DNA of 64,000 bases from CBDDFS01 sp965227255 (GTDB lineage: Bacteria > Bacteroidota > Bacteroidia > Flavobacteriales_E > Vicingaceae), in assembly GCA_965227255.1 (NCBI GenBank), contig CBDDFS010000006.1:62001-126000 (forward strand), read 5' to 3'. The notes beneath the pieces are model-generated. The model did no database searches. It had not been told where the DNA came from and saw nothing but the letters and a program-made list of their open reading frames with translations. Shown piece after piece: positions 1 to 8,235 of this stretch (the stretch's first letter is position 1; every line of letters begins with the position of its first letter). A program made the translations under genes and the position numbers.

Positions 1-240
1 GATATCGTCGTTACGAGTCATGAAATTGAATATATATCTGTTTTACTGAAAGCTGTGAACTCTACAATTTTCACAAGTTCCTTCGAATTAAGTAAAGAAT
101 TAGGTACAAAATCAGATAGTGCGAATCTTACGATTTCATATGGAGGTGATTTGAAAGAACTTCATTATGTCACCAATAATGAAAGATTTGACGATTTGTT
201 GAGGGTAAAGAATACTTTAATGAAATTAATTTCTGAATGA
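1..240 (+). CDS. C-terminal part of an unrecognised protein, cut by window start
   Basis: The reading frame is open from base 1 to a TGA at 238-240 and gives 79 residues with no need for an internal start, so the gene most likely begins outside the window; a GTG at 55 is the only start inside. The fragment is a mixed alpha/beta stretch ending in a basic, leucine-rich helix. I do not recognise the family. Its stop overlaps the next gene's ATG (ATGA at 237-240), so the two are probably translationally coupled and may work together. The pair may belong to accessory DNA, given the att-like relic just downstream. Confidence 0.6.
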   Translation, partial: DIVVTSHEIEYISVLLKAVNSTIFTSSFELSKELGTKSDSANLTISYGGDLKELHYVTNNERFDDLLRVKNTLMKLISE

Positions 241-980
241 TGTTGCTACATGAGACTGTAGGAATAGAACAATGGAGAATATACCTTCACGATGCAAATG
301 AGATTGCTCAAATTGTTGGTGCAATATTGGTTATGATATATGTGATATATACCTATAAGACATTCAGACAAATTAAGAAACAGACAGACTACCAACAAGA
401 TGCATATTTGAGAGTTGAGCCGACAATTGAAAAAGAAATTTCAAAAGGAGCGACTACAATTAAAGTCAAAGACGGGAGACCTGTTGTATTGTCTTCAAGG
501 GAATCTGGGCTTACTTCAAAATATCTTGAAAAGACCATCCCTGATCAGATGAAAGCTACATTAAAACCTATTTTCTCACTTAAGGACAATTTATATGAGG
601 GTAATTATTTCACACTCGAGTTGACTAATTTTGGGAATTCTGAAATTAATGAGATAAATGTCATAATGGACATGATAATTTCTAATTCTGATGAACTGGT
701 TGAAAAAAGAATGCTAAAAAAAGAAGAAGAACATAATTTTGAATTTGAAATTAAAGAAGCAATTCAAGGTAGTAGAGGTAAAATTAAAATTCCATTAATT
801 TCTACTGCTGCATTTCCAATTTATGAAATGTACATTACGGGGACTTATACAGACGTTCGCGGGAAAACATATCCAATCCACCCAATAAGTTTTACAGGTG
901 AAAATGATCATTTTCACCAATTACCAAAAGTCTCTGGATCTGAAGAAGATTCAAAAGAGAAAGATAAGCCAGCATTTTAA
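237..980 (+). CDS. Hypothetical membrane-anchored protein
   Basis: 247 residues. One clear N-terminal membrane helix lies at about residues 24-42 (IVGAILVMIYVIYTYK core), followed by a basic patch (RQIKKQTD). The soluble part of about 200 residues is rich in beta-strand, has a central immunoglobulin-like stretch (YFTLELTNFGNSEINEINV), and ends in an acidic and lysine-rich tail. The start ATG overlaps the upstream stop by 4 bp, suggesting coupled translation. No family is recognised. The layout (single TM anchor plus beta-rich domain, operon with a small partner) occurs in accessory regions, but function cannot be assigned. Confidence 0.6.
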   Translation: MMLLHETVGIEQWRIYLHDANEIAQIVGAILVMIYVIYTYKTFRQIKKQTDYQQDAYLRVEPTIEKEISKGATTIKVKDGRPVVLSSRESGLTSKYLEKTIPDQMKATLKPIFSLKDNLYEGNYFTLELTNFGNSEINEINVIMDMIISNSDELVEKRMLKKEEEHNFEFEIKEAIQGSRGKIKIPLISTAAFPIYEMYITGTYTDVRGKTYPIHPISFTGENDHFHQLPKVSGSEEDSKEKDKPAF

Positions 981-1079
981 ATTGTCGAAACATTTGAGTT
1001 CCGAGAATCTATATCAATCTAATATTCAACTAGTTAACACTCTTTGTCGGAACAAAATAAAGGAATCTGTCGGAACAAT

Positions 1080-1102
1080 AAAGGCCTGAATATCAGGCCT
1101 TT
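1080..1102. terminator. Terminator-like hairpin downstream of the membrane protein
   Basis: A perfect inverted repeat, AAAGGCCTGA - ATA - TCAGGCCTTT, lies 100 bp after the stop at 980. It has A residues on the left and TTTAT on the right, so it could act in both directions although the T-tract is short. It sits 12 bp before an att-like sequence, the same order (hairpin then att) seen at both ends of the island. Confidence 0.55.
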
Positions 1103-1114
1103 ATGTCGATGGTA

Positions 1115-1131
1115 GCAGTCACTAGGGGAAT
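1115..1131. other. att-like relic resembling the tRNA-Glu 3' end
   Basis: The sequence GCAGTCACTAGGGGAAT matches GCAGTCCCTAGGGGAAT at the island's tRNA-Glu end (11936-11952) at 16 of 17 positions. It extends two bases beyond the 15-bp core shared by the two island ends. It may be the scar of an earlier insertion into the same tRNA, or the boundary of a second, tandem element holding the genes at 1-980. Homology stops outside this stretch. Confidence 0.4.
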
Positions 1132-1425
1132 AACTTGTTGTTTTTCCCCGTCCGTCCAATACTGAAAATACAAGAACGACCCTTAAAGATGTTTTACTTT
1201 AATGCTAGCTCTCTGAGGAATACCTTCTCTTTGACTTAAACAGGGGAATGCTCATACGCACAAGGCATGCCGCACTATCCCCTCGCGAACCTCGCAAACA
1301 AAGTTTGCATCGGTTTCGAACCCGGCCGGCGCTTCGTTCGATTCCCCAGGGCCTGGCATCCTTCCTCCATCATATCTCACAAATCACTTCAGCATTCCGA
1401 ATTCAGTAATCAGTATTCTTAAATC
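1132..1425. repeat. Gene-free gap with palindromic and heptamer repeats
   Basis: No convincing gene is seen in this gap. It contains a small hairpin GCAAAC-AAA-GTTTGC at 1294-1308, followed by a GC-rich stretch with TTCGAACC/GGTTTCG-like palindromic pieces (about 1309-1360), typical of dispersed intergenic repeats. At 1393-1420 it contains four degenerate heptamers (CATTCCG, AATTCAG, TAATCAG, TATTCTT). The heptamers resemble those found in host gaps elsewhere in the window, which argues that this side of the island is host chromosome. Confidence 0.45.
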
Positions 1426-1457
1426 AAAAAAGCCTGCTCGTTTGAGCAGGCTTTTTT
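1426..1457. terminator. Strong bidirectional terminator next to attL
   Basis: Perfect 14-bp stem AAAAAAGCCTGCTC - GTTT - GAGCAGGCTTTTTT, with T6 on either strand. It directly abuts the left att core. Read on the minus strand it would lie immediately after the tRNA-Glu 3' end in the uninterrupted chromosome, so it is probably the original terminator of the tRNA gene, now displaced about 10.5 kb by the island. Confidence 0.85.
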
Positions 1458-1472
1458 GCAGTCCCTAGGGGA
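1458..1472. repeat. Left attachment site (attL core)
   Basis: GCAGTCCCTAGGGGA is identical over 15 bp to the right copy at 11936-11950, which forms the 3' end of tRNA-Glu and the base after it. Identity ends on both sides, so this is the shared crossover core. Confidence 0.85.
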
Positions 1473-1587
1473 CTACTTAATATTTTACATCTTTTTACGT
1501 ACCTTTACAGAATCAATCGTTATATTCAATTTTAATAGGCTTTTCATGTATACCAATATAGTAAAGAATTCTCTTTTGTAAAATAAA

Positions 1588-1610
1588 TGTTGGGTAATTT
1601 GTTGGGTAAT
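1588..1610 (+). repeat. Paired direct repeats, putative integrase arm sites (left)
   Basis: Two copies of TGTTGGGTAAT start at 1588 and 1600, a 12-bp period. The same pair with the same period occurs at 11856-11878 near the other end. In the circular form the two pairs would flank the att core in the same orientation, as expected for arm-type sites of a tyrosine recombinase. The left pair ends only 9 bp before the integrase ATG, so the integrase may also repress its own expression by binding here (inference). Confidence 0.6.
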
Positions 1611-1619
1611 TAGATAATA

Positions 1620-2894
1620 ATGGGACAGGTTAGATTTAGATTAAATAAAGGTTTGACAATTAAAAATGACTCTGTTCCTGTACCAATCTATATTCGATTT
1701 ACAGATGGTAGATCATTTGAATTTAGTGCCTCGACAAGATGCAAAGTCACAACGAAAGATTGGAACTTCAAGAAAGAGAGAGTCAAACCAACATCACCAT
1801 TGCCCGAAAAAGGACGAATTAACTCTTTGCTTTCTCGTTTGGAAACCGAATTCACTCAAGCTGATGCTGAGGCAATGGCTAAGTCTCTACCATTTCGTCA
1901 GACAGAGGCTCGCAGACTATTCGACCAAATTGTTAAACCAAATAAAAAAAGCGGGAAAGGTGAGATCATGGATTTCTTGTATAACCTTCTTGAAAAGGCT
2001 CAAGATGAACCTCATTATAGGACTGGAAGACCTTTGAGACCAAGCACACTAAAAGGTTGGAAACAGTCAATAGATAAACTAGAAATGTTCTCAAAGCAAT
2101 ATAATCTGACCTGGGAAACACTGGGTACGATTAAATTTCATAAAGCGTATACCGGGTACTTATTTTCACAAGGGCTAAGAAAGAACTCGATAGGAAAAGA
2201 AATTAAAAATGTAAAGATGTTCTGTGGAAAAGCATTTGATTCTGGATTTGTGAAACACACTGAATTCAAACAAAAAGAGTTTAGCAAATTCAAGGAAAAA
2301 GTGGACGGTATTTCATTGAACTTAAAAGACATCACAAAATTATATGAATTGGATCTGACTGAATTGAAGTCTTTGGATAAGGCCAGAGACTTATTCATAT
2401 TAGGTTGTTTCACAGGACTCAGAGTATCAGACTATTCAGCTATTGACAAAAAGGATATAATGAAAAAGAATGGCAAGCTATATATGAGAGTAAGAACAAC
2501 CAAGATTAATGAAGATGTTTATTGCCCTCTCCACCCTTTCGCAAGTCAAATAGTTGAAAAATATGAATACAATCTACCTCGAATGGATAGAGGTCAGATA
2601 GGAACGAATATTAAAACTGTTGGTAAGTTGGCTGGTCTTAAAGACGAGGTCGTGATCAGAAAAGAAATAGGCGGCAAACTGGTCAAAGAAGTTCATCCCA
2701 AATATGAAGTTATAAAACCTCACACTGCTAGAATGTCATTTTGTACCAATGCCTATTTAAGTGGTATGCCTGTAACAGAAATAATGAACTTTTCAGGACA
2801 CAGCACTGAACAAATATTCTATGACTACATAAGAATTGATCAAGAACAAAGGGCGATTAATGCGTCTGATCACCTATTTTTTAAAGGAAAATAA
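1620..2894 (+). CDS. int: Tyrosine recombinase / integrase of the island
   Basis: 424 residues, the usual length for Bacteroidota phage-type integrases. The N-terminal part (about 1-100) is an arm-binding domain, the middle (about 110-215) a SAM-like core-binding domain, and the C-terminal part (about 235-420) the catalytic domain. Catalytic residues are visible: Arg268 (TGLRVSDY), Lys295 (TTKINED), His368 and Arg371 (PHTAR), His394 (SGHS) and the nucleophile Tyr403 (YDYIR). It is expected to recombine the chromosomal tRNA-Glu site with the circular island. Its location next to attL, pointing inward, is classic. It appears intact, so the element may still be mobile. Confidence 0.93.
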   Translation: MGQVRFRLNKGLTIKNDSVPVPIYIRFTDGRSFEFSASTRCKVTTKDWNFKKERVKPTSPLPEKGRINSLLSRLETEFTQADAEAMAKSLPFRQTEARRLFDQIVKPNKKSGKGEIMDFLYNLLEKAQDEPHYRTGRPLRPSTLKGWKQSIDKLEMFSKQYNLTWETLGTIKFHKAYTGYLFSQGLRKNSIGKEIKNVKMFCGKAFDSGFVKHTEFKQKEFSKFKEKVDGISLNLKDITKLYELDLTELKSLDKARDLFILGCFTGLRVSDYSAIDKKDIMKKNGKLYMRVRTTKINEDVYCPLHPFASQIVEKYEYNLPRMDRGQIGTNIKTVGKLAGLKDEVVIRKEIGGKLVKEVHPKYEVIKPHTARMSFCTNAYLSGMPVTEIMNFSGHSTEQIFYDYIRIDQEQRAINASDHLFFKGK

Positions 2895-3094
2895 GTGAAT
2901 GCATTTATGTTCAGTTTTACGATATTATCAACATCGCTAGAATCTAATAAATTCTTCTCTATACTATACTAACATTGAGAAAATCACTTTATACCTCTCC
3001 AGCAATTTTTTATTTAGACCATACTATATACCTAAATCTCTCAATTAATTTAGATCTCAATAAATGGGCTTTTTAAAATTAAATCCAAGCAAGA

Positions 3095-4207
3095 CTATTT
3101 TGAAATAATCGCAAGTTCAATAAGTAAATACTCTACTAATTCTTTAAGACCATCAAGAATCTTAGTCGAAGTTTGAGACTGCTCAACAACATATTTAGCA
3201 AAATCTTTCTTATTTGAAACTTTGACTTTTTTCAAATAGACTTTTAAATCGTTGGATAGCCCTATTCTATCAAGAAATTCCGGAACGGTTTCGGACATAG
3301 GATTCATTTCTTTTGGAGGCTTAACAAACAAAGGATTTCTGTTCTCAAGCCAATCCTGACTTTCTGCATACTGAATAATTTCAAGAGGCAAAAGATTTTC
3401 AAGCTCGAATTCAATTTGCAAACCATTCTTATAAAATTCAAGAACGTTATCACAAAATTTAGGCTCGATAGTCAAAGTTTTTGTAGCGTTTTGTTGGTTA
3501 CCTGTTGTGAGTTTTTTAAACGCATCATTCTTGGCCCTAATTCCTGCTTCATCTGAATCAAACAACCCAATTGCTCTAATAAGATTATTATCTGAATCAC
3601 GTTTTAGTTGATGTCCCCATATGACTAATTGTTGAGCAACCCAATTCGCTCCTGCATTTTTTTGACTTCTAAGAATAAATTTATCACTGATTTCACTAAA
3701 GTATAGCTCAACTACTCTAGCCAGAATCATTAAATCAGTTTTACCTTCCAGAAATATTGTTGGCAAAACTTCCTCCTCAATTTTTTCGTCTTCATCCCTA
3801 TGTTGGACATTTGAAATATGATTCAACATATTTACGATTGGGTTACACCAATTGGAATGAGTAGGAGAATATTCAATGATTTGCCAAATATTTGAGAACT
3901 CTATAGAGTTGTTGTAATACTGAGTTAGTCCAATAATATACTTCGGAGTATTTATACTCGACGCTTTTCGATTTATTTCATTCAGTAGATAATGCCCTCC
4001 ATTTTCAATTATCTCTCCATTTTTGCCATCTCTTAGAGGTAAAAATTGGTCCAAAATGAGTAAATCAACTTTGTTTTCGGATAAAAAATTCATAGCTCCT
4101 TGAATATCTTCAACTGTATCAATTACAACATCATCAACACTTTCTATAAGGAGCTTAGATACTTCAGATAATTTATCTATGCTGTCATCGACAATTAAGA
4201 TCTTCAT
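3095..4207 (-). CDS. dtcC: Response regulator with TOPRIM effector domain (Detocs DtcC-like)
   Basis: 370 residues. An N-terminal receiver domain (about 1-130) has the acidic pair Asp7-Asp8, the phospho-acceptor Asp53 (LILDQFLP) and the conserved Thr95. A linker leads to a TOPRIM domain (about 148-235) with the catalytic Glu154 in LEGKTD and Asp217-x-Asp219 in LFDSDEAG, as in OLD-type nucleases. A helical C-terminal region of about 130 residues follows. There is no DNA-binding output domain, so this is not an ordinary transcription regulator. In Detocs the third protein is a receiver fused to a toxic effector, commonly a nucleoside phosphorylase, with variants carrying other domains; TOPRIM would act by cutting nucleic acid (inference). 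Its start overlaps the upstream receiver gene by 4 bp. Confidence 0.85.
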   Translation of the reverse strand: MKILIVDDSIDKLSEVSKLLIESVDDVVIDTVEDIQGAMNFLSENKVDLLILDQFLPLRDGKNGEIIENGGHYLLNEINRKASSINTPKYIIGLTQYYNNSIEFSNIWQIIEYSPTHSNWCNPIVNMLNHISNVQHRDEDEKIEEEVLPTIFLEGKTDLMILARVVELYFSEISDKFILRSQKNAGANWVAQQLVIWGHQLKRDSDNNLIRAIGLFDSDEAGIRAKNDAFKKLTTGNQQNATKTLTIEPKFCDNVLEFYKNGLQIEFELENLLPLEIIQYAESQDWLENRNPLFVKPPKEMNPMSETVPEFLDRIGLSNDLKVYLKKVKVSNKKDFAKYVVEQSQTSTKILDGLKELVEYLLIELAIISK

Positions 4208-4656
4208 AATGCCTTTAATGCATTAGTTAGTTCAATTTCCCATTTTTTTTCACTGGAACTATATTTAACATACCCTTTATAAAAATCTTCAAATTCAGAC
4301 TTTAGATGTAAGTCTAAATCAATAAGATTCACAAAAGACTTTCCAATTCCAAACTCATTGAACATTGTAATTACTATAGTTGGAACTATAATGTTCTTCC
4401 TTTTCATCTCCCGCATTATCGTTTCACCACCAAATCGCTCAAAACCTTCTTGTTTTTTCACCCTATCACGTTCCCAGGTGGGCAAACTCATATCTAGCAA
4501 GAGTATATCATACTCTTGACTCATAATTTCTCTTAATCCTGATCTGAACGAATCTTTAGTTGTAACTGAAACCTTAGGCATTTCCTCATGTATTAGTTTG
4601 AGCACTGCCTCCGCCTTAATCATATTGTCTTCAATAAATAGGACCTTCTTATGCAT
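4204..4656 (-). CDS. dtcB: Stand-alone receiver protein (Detocs DtcB-like)
   Basis: 150 residues, a single receiver domain and nothing else. The acidic pair is Glu9-Asp10, the phospho-acceptor Asp55 (LLLDMSLP) and the conserved Thr97 (IVITMF). A long polar insert follows the acceptor loop (about 61-78). In the described Detocs systems a lone receiver acts as a phosphate sink that prevents accidental activation of the toxic regulator in uninfected cells; that role is assigned here by synteny. It overlaps the kinase gene by 8 bp and the effector gene by 4 bp, so all three should be made in fixed ratio from one mRNA. Confidence 0.83.
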   Translation of the reverse strand: MHKKVLFIEDNMIKAEAVLKLIHEEMPKVSVTTKDSFRSGLREIMSQEYDILLLDMSLPTWERDRVKKQEGFERFGGETIMREMKRKNIIVPTIVITMFNEFGIGKSFVNLIDLDLHLKSEFEDFYKGYVKYSSSEKKWEIELTNALKAL

Positions 4657-7600
4657 CTATTTCGTAATTAAATGTAATTCCGACAGAAAAAATTACTTCA
4701 AGCGTATCATTTTCAATCTTATAGTCAAATGAGTGTTCAGGTGTCTTTACATCATAGGCTAATATTCTCTTAATTTTCTCATATCCACTTCCCCTTTCCC
4801 GATTTACTGAACTTGGATCCACATCATTTTTCCAATTTTCCTTGATCCTCCCAAATGTTGTTTCTAGATCTGAGACGATTAGTTGATCCCGATCAAAGTT
4901 GTTCTTAACACTAAAAATTAAATGATCATTTTCAAAAACAGACTTTACTTCAACCTCAAGTTCTTCATTTGGAAGTTTACTATAAATCCTAATGTTTTCT
5001 ATTAAGTTAATTAGTATAAATATGTAATGTTTATAATCTTGTATGAAGAGCTTCTCATCAACATTTATTTTAGGTCTAATTATAGTGTGAGGGTGCTTCA
5101 GATTGCTAGACTCAAAACTGCACTCAATAATAGTTTTAATATCCATCGTCCTCTCAATTGAACTATCTGCAACAACAAACCAATTTGAGATATCTAATAT
5201 TTCATTCTGAAATTCATTCTTGGCTCCAATAATACTTTGGTTAAGTTCTATCAGATCATTAGAAATCGCAAAAACACTATCTCGCAACCCATCTAACTTT
5301 TCATCGACAGCTCTTCTGAAATCGTCTTTTAAATAATCTCTTACTGTATTTAAGTTAGATTCTGTATGAGCCTTTAAAATGGAAAAAAGATAATCAAGGA
5401 ATTCTTCAAAACTATCATGATTAAGTCTTGATTCTTCAAACAACAAATTCAGGTAACTGTCATTAAATCTATAATTAAACAATCCATGCCTCTTATCCGG
5501 ATAATTCGCTGATAATACTTGGATATTTTCATCGACAAAATATTGAATCATTGAATCGACTTCTCCTGAAAATCTTTTCAAGGAAAGTTGAAGCCTCTCC
5601 ATCTCATTTTCATCTAGCATTTCTTGGTATTGCTCCGTCCAATGCGTCAAATCTGCATATTCTCCGGAATCATCTTTCTTAGATATTAAATGTTTTCTAT
5701 CGAATGCACTTCTAATCTGGTTTTCAAGTTCACCATGCCTAATTCGTGTACTCAGCTCTCCATCCAAACCATTTTTTTTATTAAAAAGGAAGCCATCTAT
5801 AATCTCATTTACCAATGATTTAAATGAGAGAAATGATGGGTTTGAGGCAACACTCTTAGAATCTACAAAAGATTCAAGGTAGTTTCGTAATAATGTTTGT
5901 GAATCATAACTTTCGAGATCAACATTCTCAGAAAAATCGGTAAGAAGTTTATAGCGTTTGTAGCTATTCTGAATGTTAGCCTCGTCTATTGATTCTAACA
6001 TGTTATTAGTCATATGAATTCTACCTGAATTAACCTCCTGAAGAATTGACTGAACCTTTTCTTTGTGAGTAATCGTGCTTAATTCATCTATAAATCTATT
6101 TGAATCTTCATCAGAATTGTTCTGAATCAAAACTGAAAGAACCTTTTTTCTTTCTTCTACTACATCTTCTTTTGTTTCATATTCAAAATAGAACTTCTCT
6201 AAAACATCTACATTACATCCATGTTCTAGAAGAAATAGATGTTTCATCATGTTAATTTCTCCGGAAGGTAATTGAACATCAGACGGTTTTTGTACACCAT
6301 TGGATTCTAACCACATTTCCAAAGTGACGAAACAGTGATAACTGTCAAGATTATTTAGGTTAAAGAATATGGCTCCATCAATACTTGGTTCAAGAGGATA
6401 ATTCCTCTTGACTATCTCCTCTATCATTCTAGATGCATTGATTCTTCTAATGAAGTTTTTATTCTCGAAATATGATGAAACATATAATTCTATGGCCTTA
6501 TCTAACTGTCCATTATTTCCATAGGCATGAAACATCATAAAGATGATTTCCTCTATGAAAATGTTGTTTCGAATTTTGTCAAGGTTAAATCTTTCCCCCA
6601 CCTTTATACACTCTTCAAAATCCTTTTGCCTAAATGATCTTCTGAGTTGATATAAATCAAACTTGAACTTACTAATGTTCTTTTCCAATACTTGTTGGTC
6701 CACAATTTTGCCTGCCATGAATTTTATACAAGAACTTGTCAACAGACCTGAATATTCTTGACTTGTTTTGCATTTATCAGATTGAAGTAGTGTTAATGGA
6801 TTAGAGTAATTGGAATGAATGCAAAAATTATTTATAAAAATTTCTTTGTTTGAGTACAATCCAAGTGTGCTGCTTATTAATGCTAAAAGCTGCTTGGTAA
6901 ATGATAGATCAGGTATCATTATCACGAGCTTTAGCAATTCCTCTGCTTCTTGATAAGATTCATCTACAATACTGTATGTTACGTATAGTTTATGAATTAT
7001 AACATCTAAAAAAGTTGATACTTTGGTTTCGACAAAACTTTCTTTACTCTCGATTAAAGACTTCACGTATATGTCCCAGAGCTCAACTAATCCCGGAGAT
7101 GTAGCTAGAATTTTCGGGATTTCAGAAATACACAATTCGTATTTCCCTAGAGTATAGTTTTCTAAAACTTGGATATAATTTTCAGAATCAACATCTATAA
7201 CCTTTGTCCCACAGAATTCTCTTATCCTGTTTAACCTTACATCATTGATATCAGCAATTTCTTCTAATACATTTATTGCAAGGTGAACGTATTCTTCTTT
7301 CTTCGAAGAAACGAGTTCGGTGAGAATATTCAATAGAGATATATATCTATCAATAATTGAAGAAGAAGAATCTGCATATATGCTAAAGGCATAATTATTG
7401 TAATCTGGGATAGAATGATATGACAGTTTATAACTTAAATATTCAAAATCGTGCGGAGATGCCATCCTGATTTCATTGGAAAAGGAACGCTGGTAATCCG
7501 AAGCTGAAACTCCTTTTTCTGCTCTTTTACTTAATATTTGGTTAAAAAAAAGTGTGTAGGAATTTTTCACTTCAGAATTAACCATACCGTTATACTTCCA

Positions 7601-8056
7601 GTTTTCTTCGGTCCCTGACATTTCTTCAATCAAGAAATATCTTAATTCTAGCCCCCAATACGAAAAGCAAATCTCATTCTCAATTTGATCAAGAAGTCTT
7701 TGAGCATTTTCAAACTTCGCAAACAGAATTTCTTTTTCAAGCTGTAATTCTAACTGGATATAGGCGTTTAATTCACTTTTGGACAACGATATGCTCTCCA
7801 ACAACCAGGCTATTTCGCCCTCAAGATTTCCAGAAAAAAAAGAGGGTCTACTCTCCCTTAGCTCCTTATAAGATTTAGGCTTGCTCTTTCCGAGAATAAG
7901 TGCATTAGTAATCGGATGTCTTCGAGCCTTTTTTACTTCTTTCTTGAATCCAGATAGTGAGTTGTCTTTTAACTCGCTGAGTATGGCAAGCTTGTTCTGA
8001 CCACCTTGAAAAAGCCTCTTATCTATTGATAAACTGTTCTTGTTATATTTTCCCAA
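4649..8056 (-). CDS. dtcA: Large sensor histidine-kinase-like protein (Detocs DtcA-like)
   Basis: 1135 residues, no signal peptide and no membrane helices, so a cytoplasmic sensor. About 900 N-terminal residues are strongly alpha-helical, in the manner of TPR-like repeat proteins. The last ~200 form a GHKL/HATPase domain: N-box LINLIENIRIYS (Asn1021) and G-box ERGSGYEKIKRIL (Gly1089, Gly1091). A canonical H-box is not obvious; His residues in LNHDSF and KAHTES, about 130-145 residues before the N-box, are the best candidates for phosphorylation. First gene of the operon, followed by both receivers. The family model is that the helical region senses phage infection and the kinase then phosphorylates the effector. 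A promoter is expected in 8057-8235, where I see no clear consensus. Confidence 0.8.
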   Translation of the reverse strand: MGKYNKNSLSIDKRLFQGGQNKLAILSELKDNSLSGFKKEVKKARRHPITNALILGKSKPKSYKELRESRPSFFSGNLEGEIAWLLESISLSKSELNAYIQLELQLEKEILFAKFENAQRLLDQIENEICFSYWGLELRYFLIEEMSGTEENWKYNGMVNSEVKNSYTLFFNQILSKRAEKGVSASDYQRSFSNEIRMASPHDFEYLSYKLSYHSIPDYNNYAFSIYADSSSSIIDRYISLLNILTELVSSKKEEYVHLAINVLEEIADINDVRLNRIREFCGTKVIDVDSENYIQVLENYTLGKYELCISEIPKILATSPGLVELWDIYVKSLIESKESFVETKVSTFLDVIIHKLYVTYSIVDESYQEAEELLKLVIMIPDLSFTKQLLALISSTLGLYSNKEIFINNFCIHSNYSNPLTLLQSDKCKTSQEYSGLLTSSCIKFMAGKIVDQQVLEKNISKFKFDLYQLRRSFRQKDFEECIKVGERFNLDKIRNNIFIEEIIFMMFHAYGNNGQLDKAIELYVSSYFENKNFIRRINASRMIEEIVKRNYPLEPSIDGAIFFNLNNLDSYHCFVTLEMWLESNGVQKPSDVQLPSGEINMMKHLFLLEHGCNVDVLEKFYFEYETKEDVVEERKKVLSVLIQNNSDEDSNRFIDELSTITHKEKVQSILQEVNSGRIHMTNNMLESIDEANIQNSYKRYKLLTDFSENVDLESYDSQTLLRNYLESFVDSKSVASNPSFLSFKSLVNEIIDGFLFNKKNGLDGELSTRIRHGELENQIRSAFDRKHLISKKDDSGEYADLTHWTEQYQEMLDENEMERLQLSLKRFSGEVDSMIQYFVDENIQVLSANYPDKRHGLFNYRFNDSYLNLLFEESRLNHDSFEEFLDYLFSILKAHTESNLNTVRDYLKDDFRRAVDEKLDGLRDSVFAISNDLIELNQSIIGAKNEFQNEILDISNWFVVADSSIERTMDIKTIIECSFESSNLKHPHTIIRPKINVDEKLFIQDYKHYIFILINLIENIRIYSKLPNEELEVEVKSVFENDHLIFSVKNNFDRDQLIVSDLETTFGRIKENWKNDVDPSSVNRERGSGYEKIKRILAYDVKTPEHSFDYKIENDTLEVIFSVGITFNYEIDA

Positions 8057-8235
8057 TATTCAGTAAATGTAGTTAAGCATCCTCTTGATAATTTCAACAC
8101 GGATTTCTAGATTTCAAATTCATCTTTCGACCTCGATATTTTTAACAAGAAAATTAGGTCCTTTTTAATAATAATTCCATCTTTATTCATCTCCGTCACT
8201 AAAATGAAAAGCCTATTTTTTACAATATCCTAAGT
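8057..8235. other. Gap between HNH nuclease and kinase genes
   Basis: AT-rich 179-bp gap between two genes read in the same direction. No RNA gene, strong hairpin or clear TAnnTTTG box is visible on the minus strand. It presumably holds the promoter of the Detocs-like operon. Confidence 0.3.

Noticed and set aside
898..1089. Small open frame overlapping the end of the membrane protein gene
   Set aside because: It lies mostly inside the 237-980 gene in another frame and runs into the hairpin; no coding character.
1300..1350. Second tRNA gene suggested by TTCGAACC and GGTTCGATT-like pieces
   Set aside because: No acceptor or anticodon stem can be paired around them; they look like parts of a palindromic repeat.
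3095..8056. Ordinary two-component signalling operon
   Set aside because: Neither response regulator has a DNA-binding domain, the sensor has no membrane segment, and the output is a TOPRIM domain on a mobile island.
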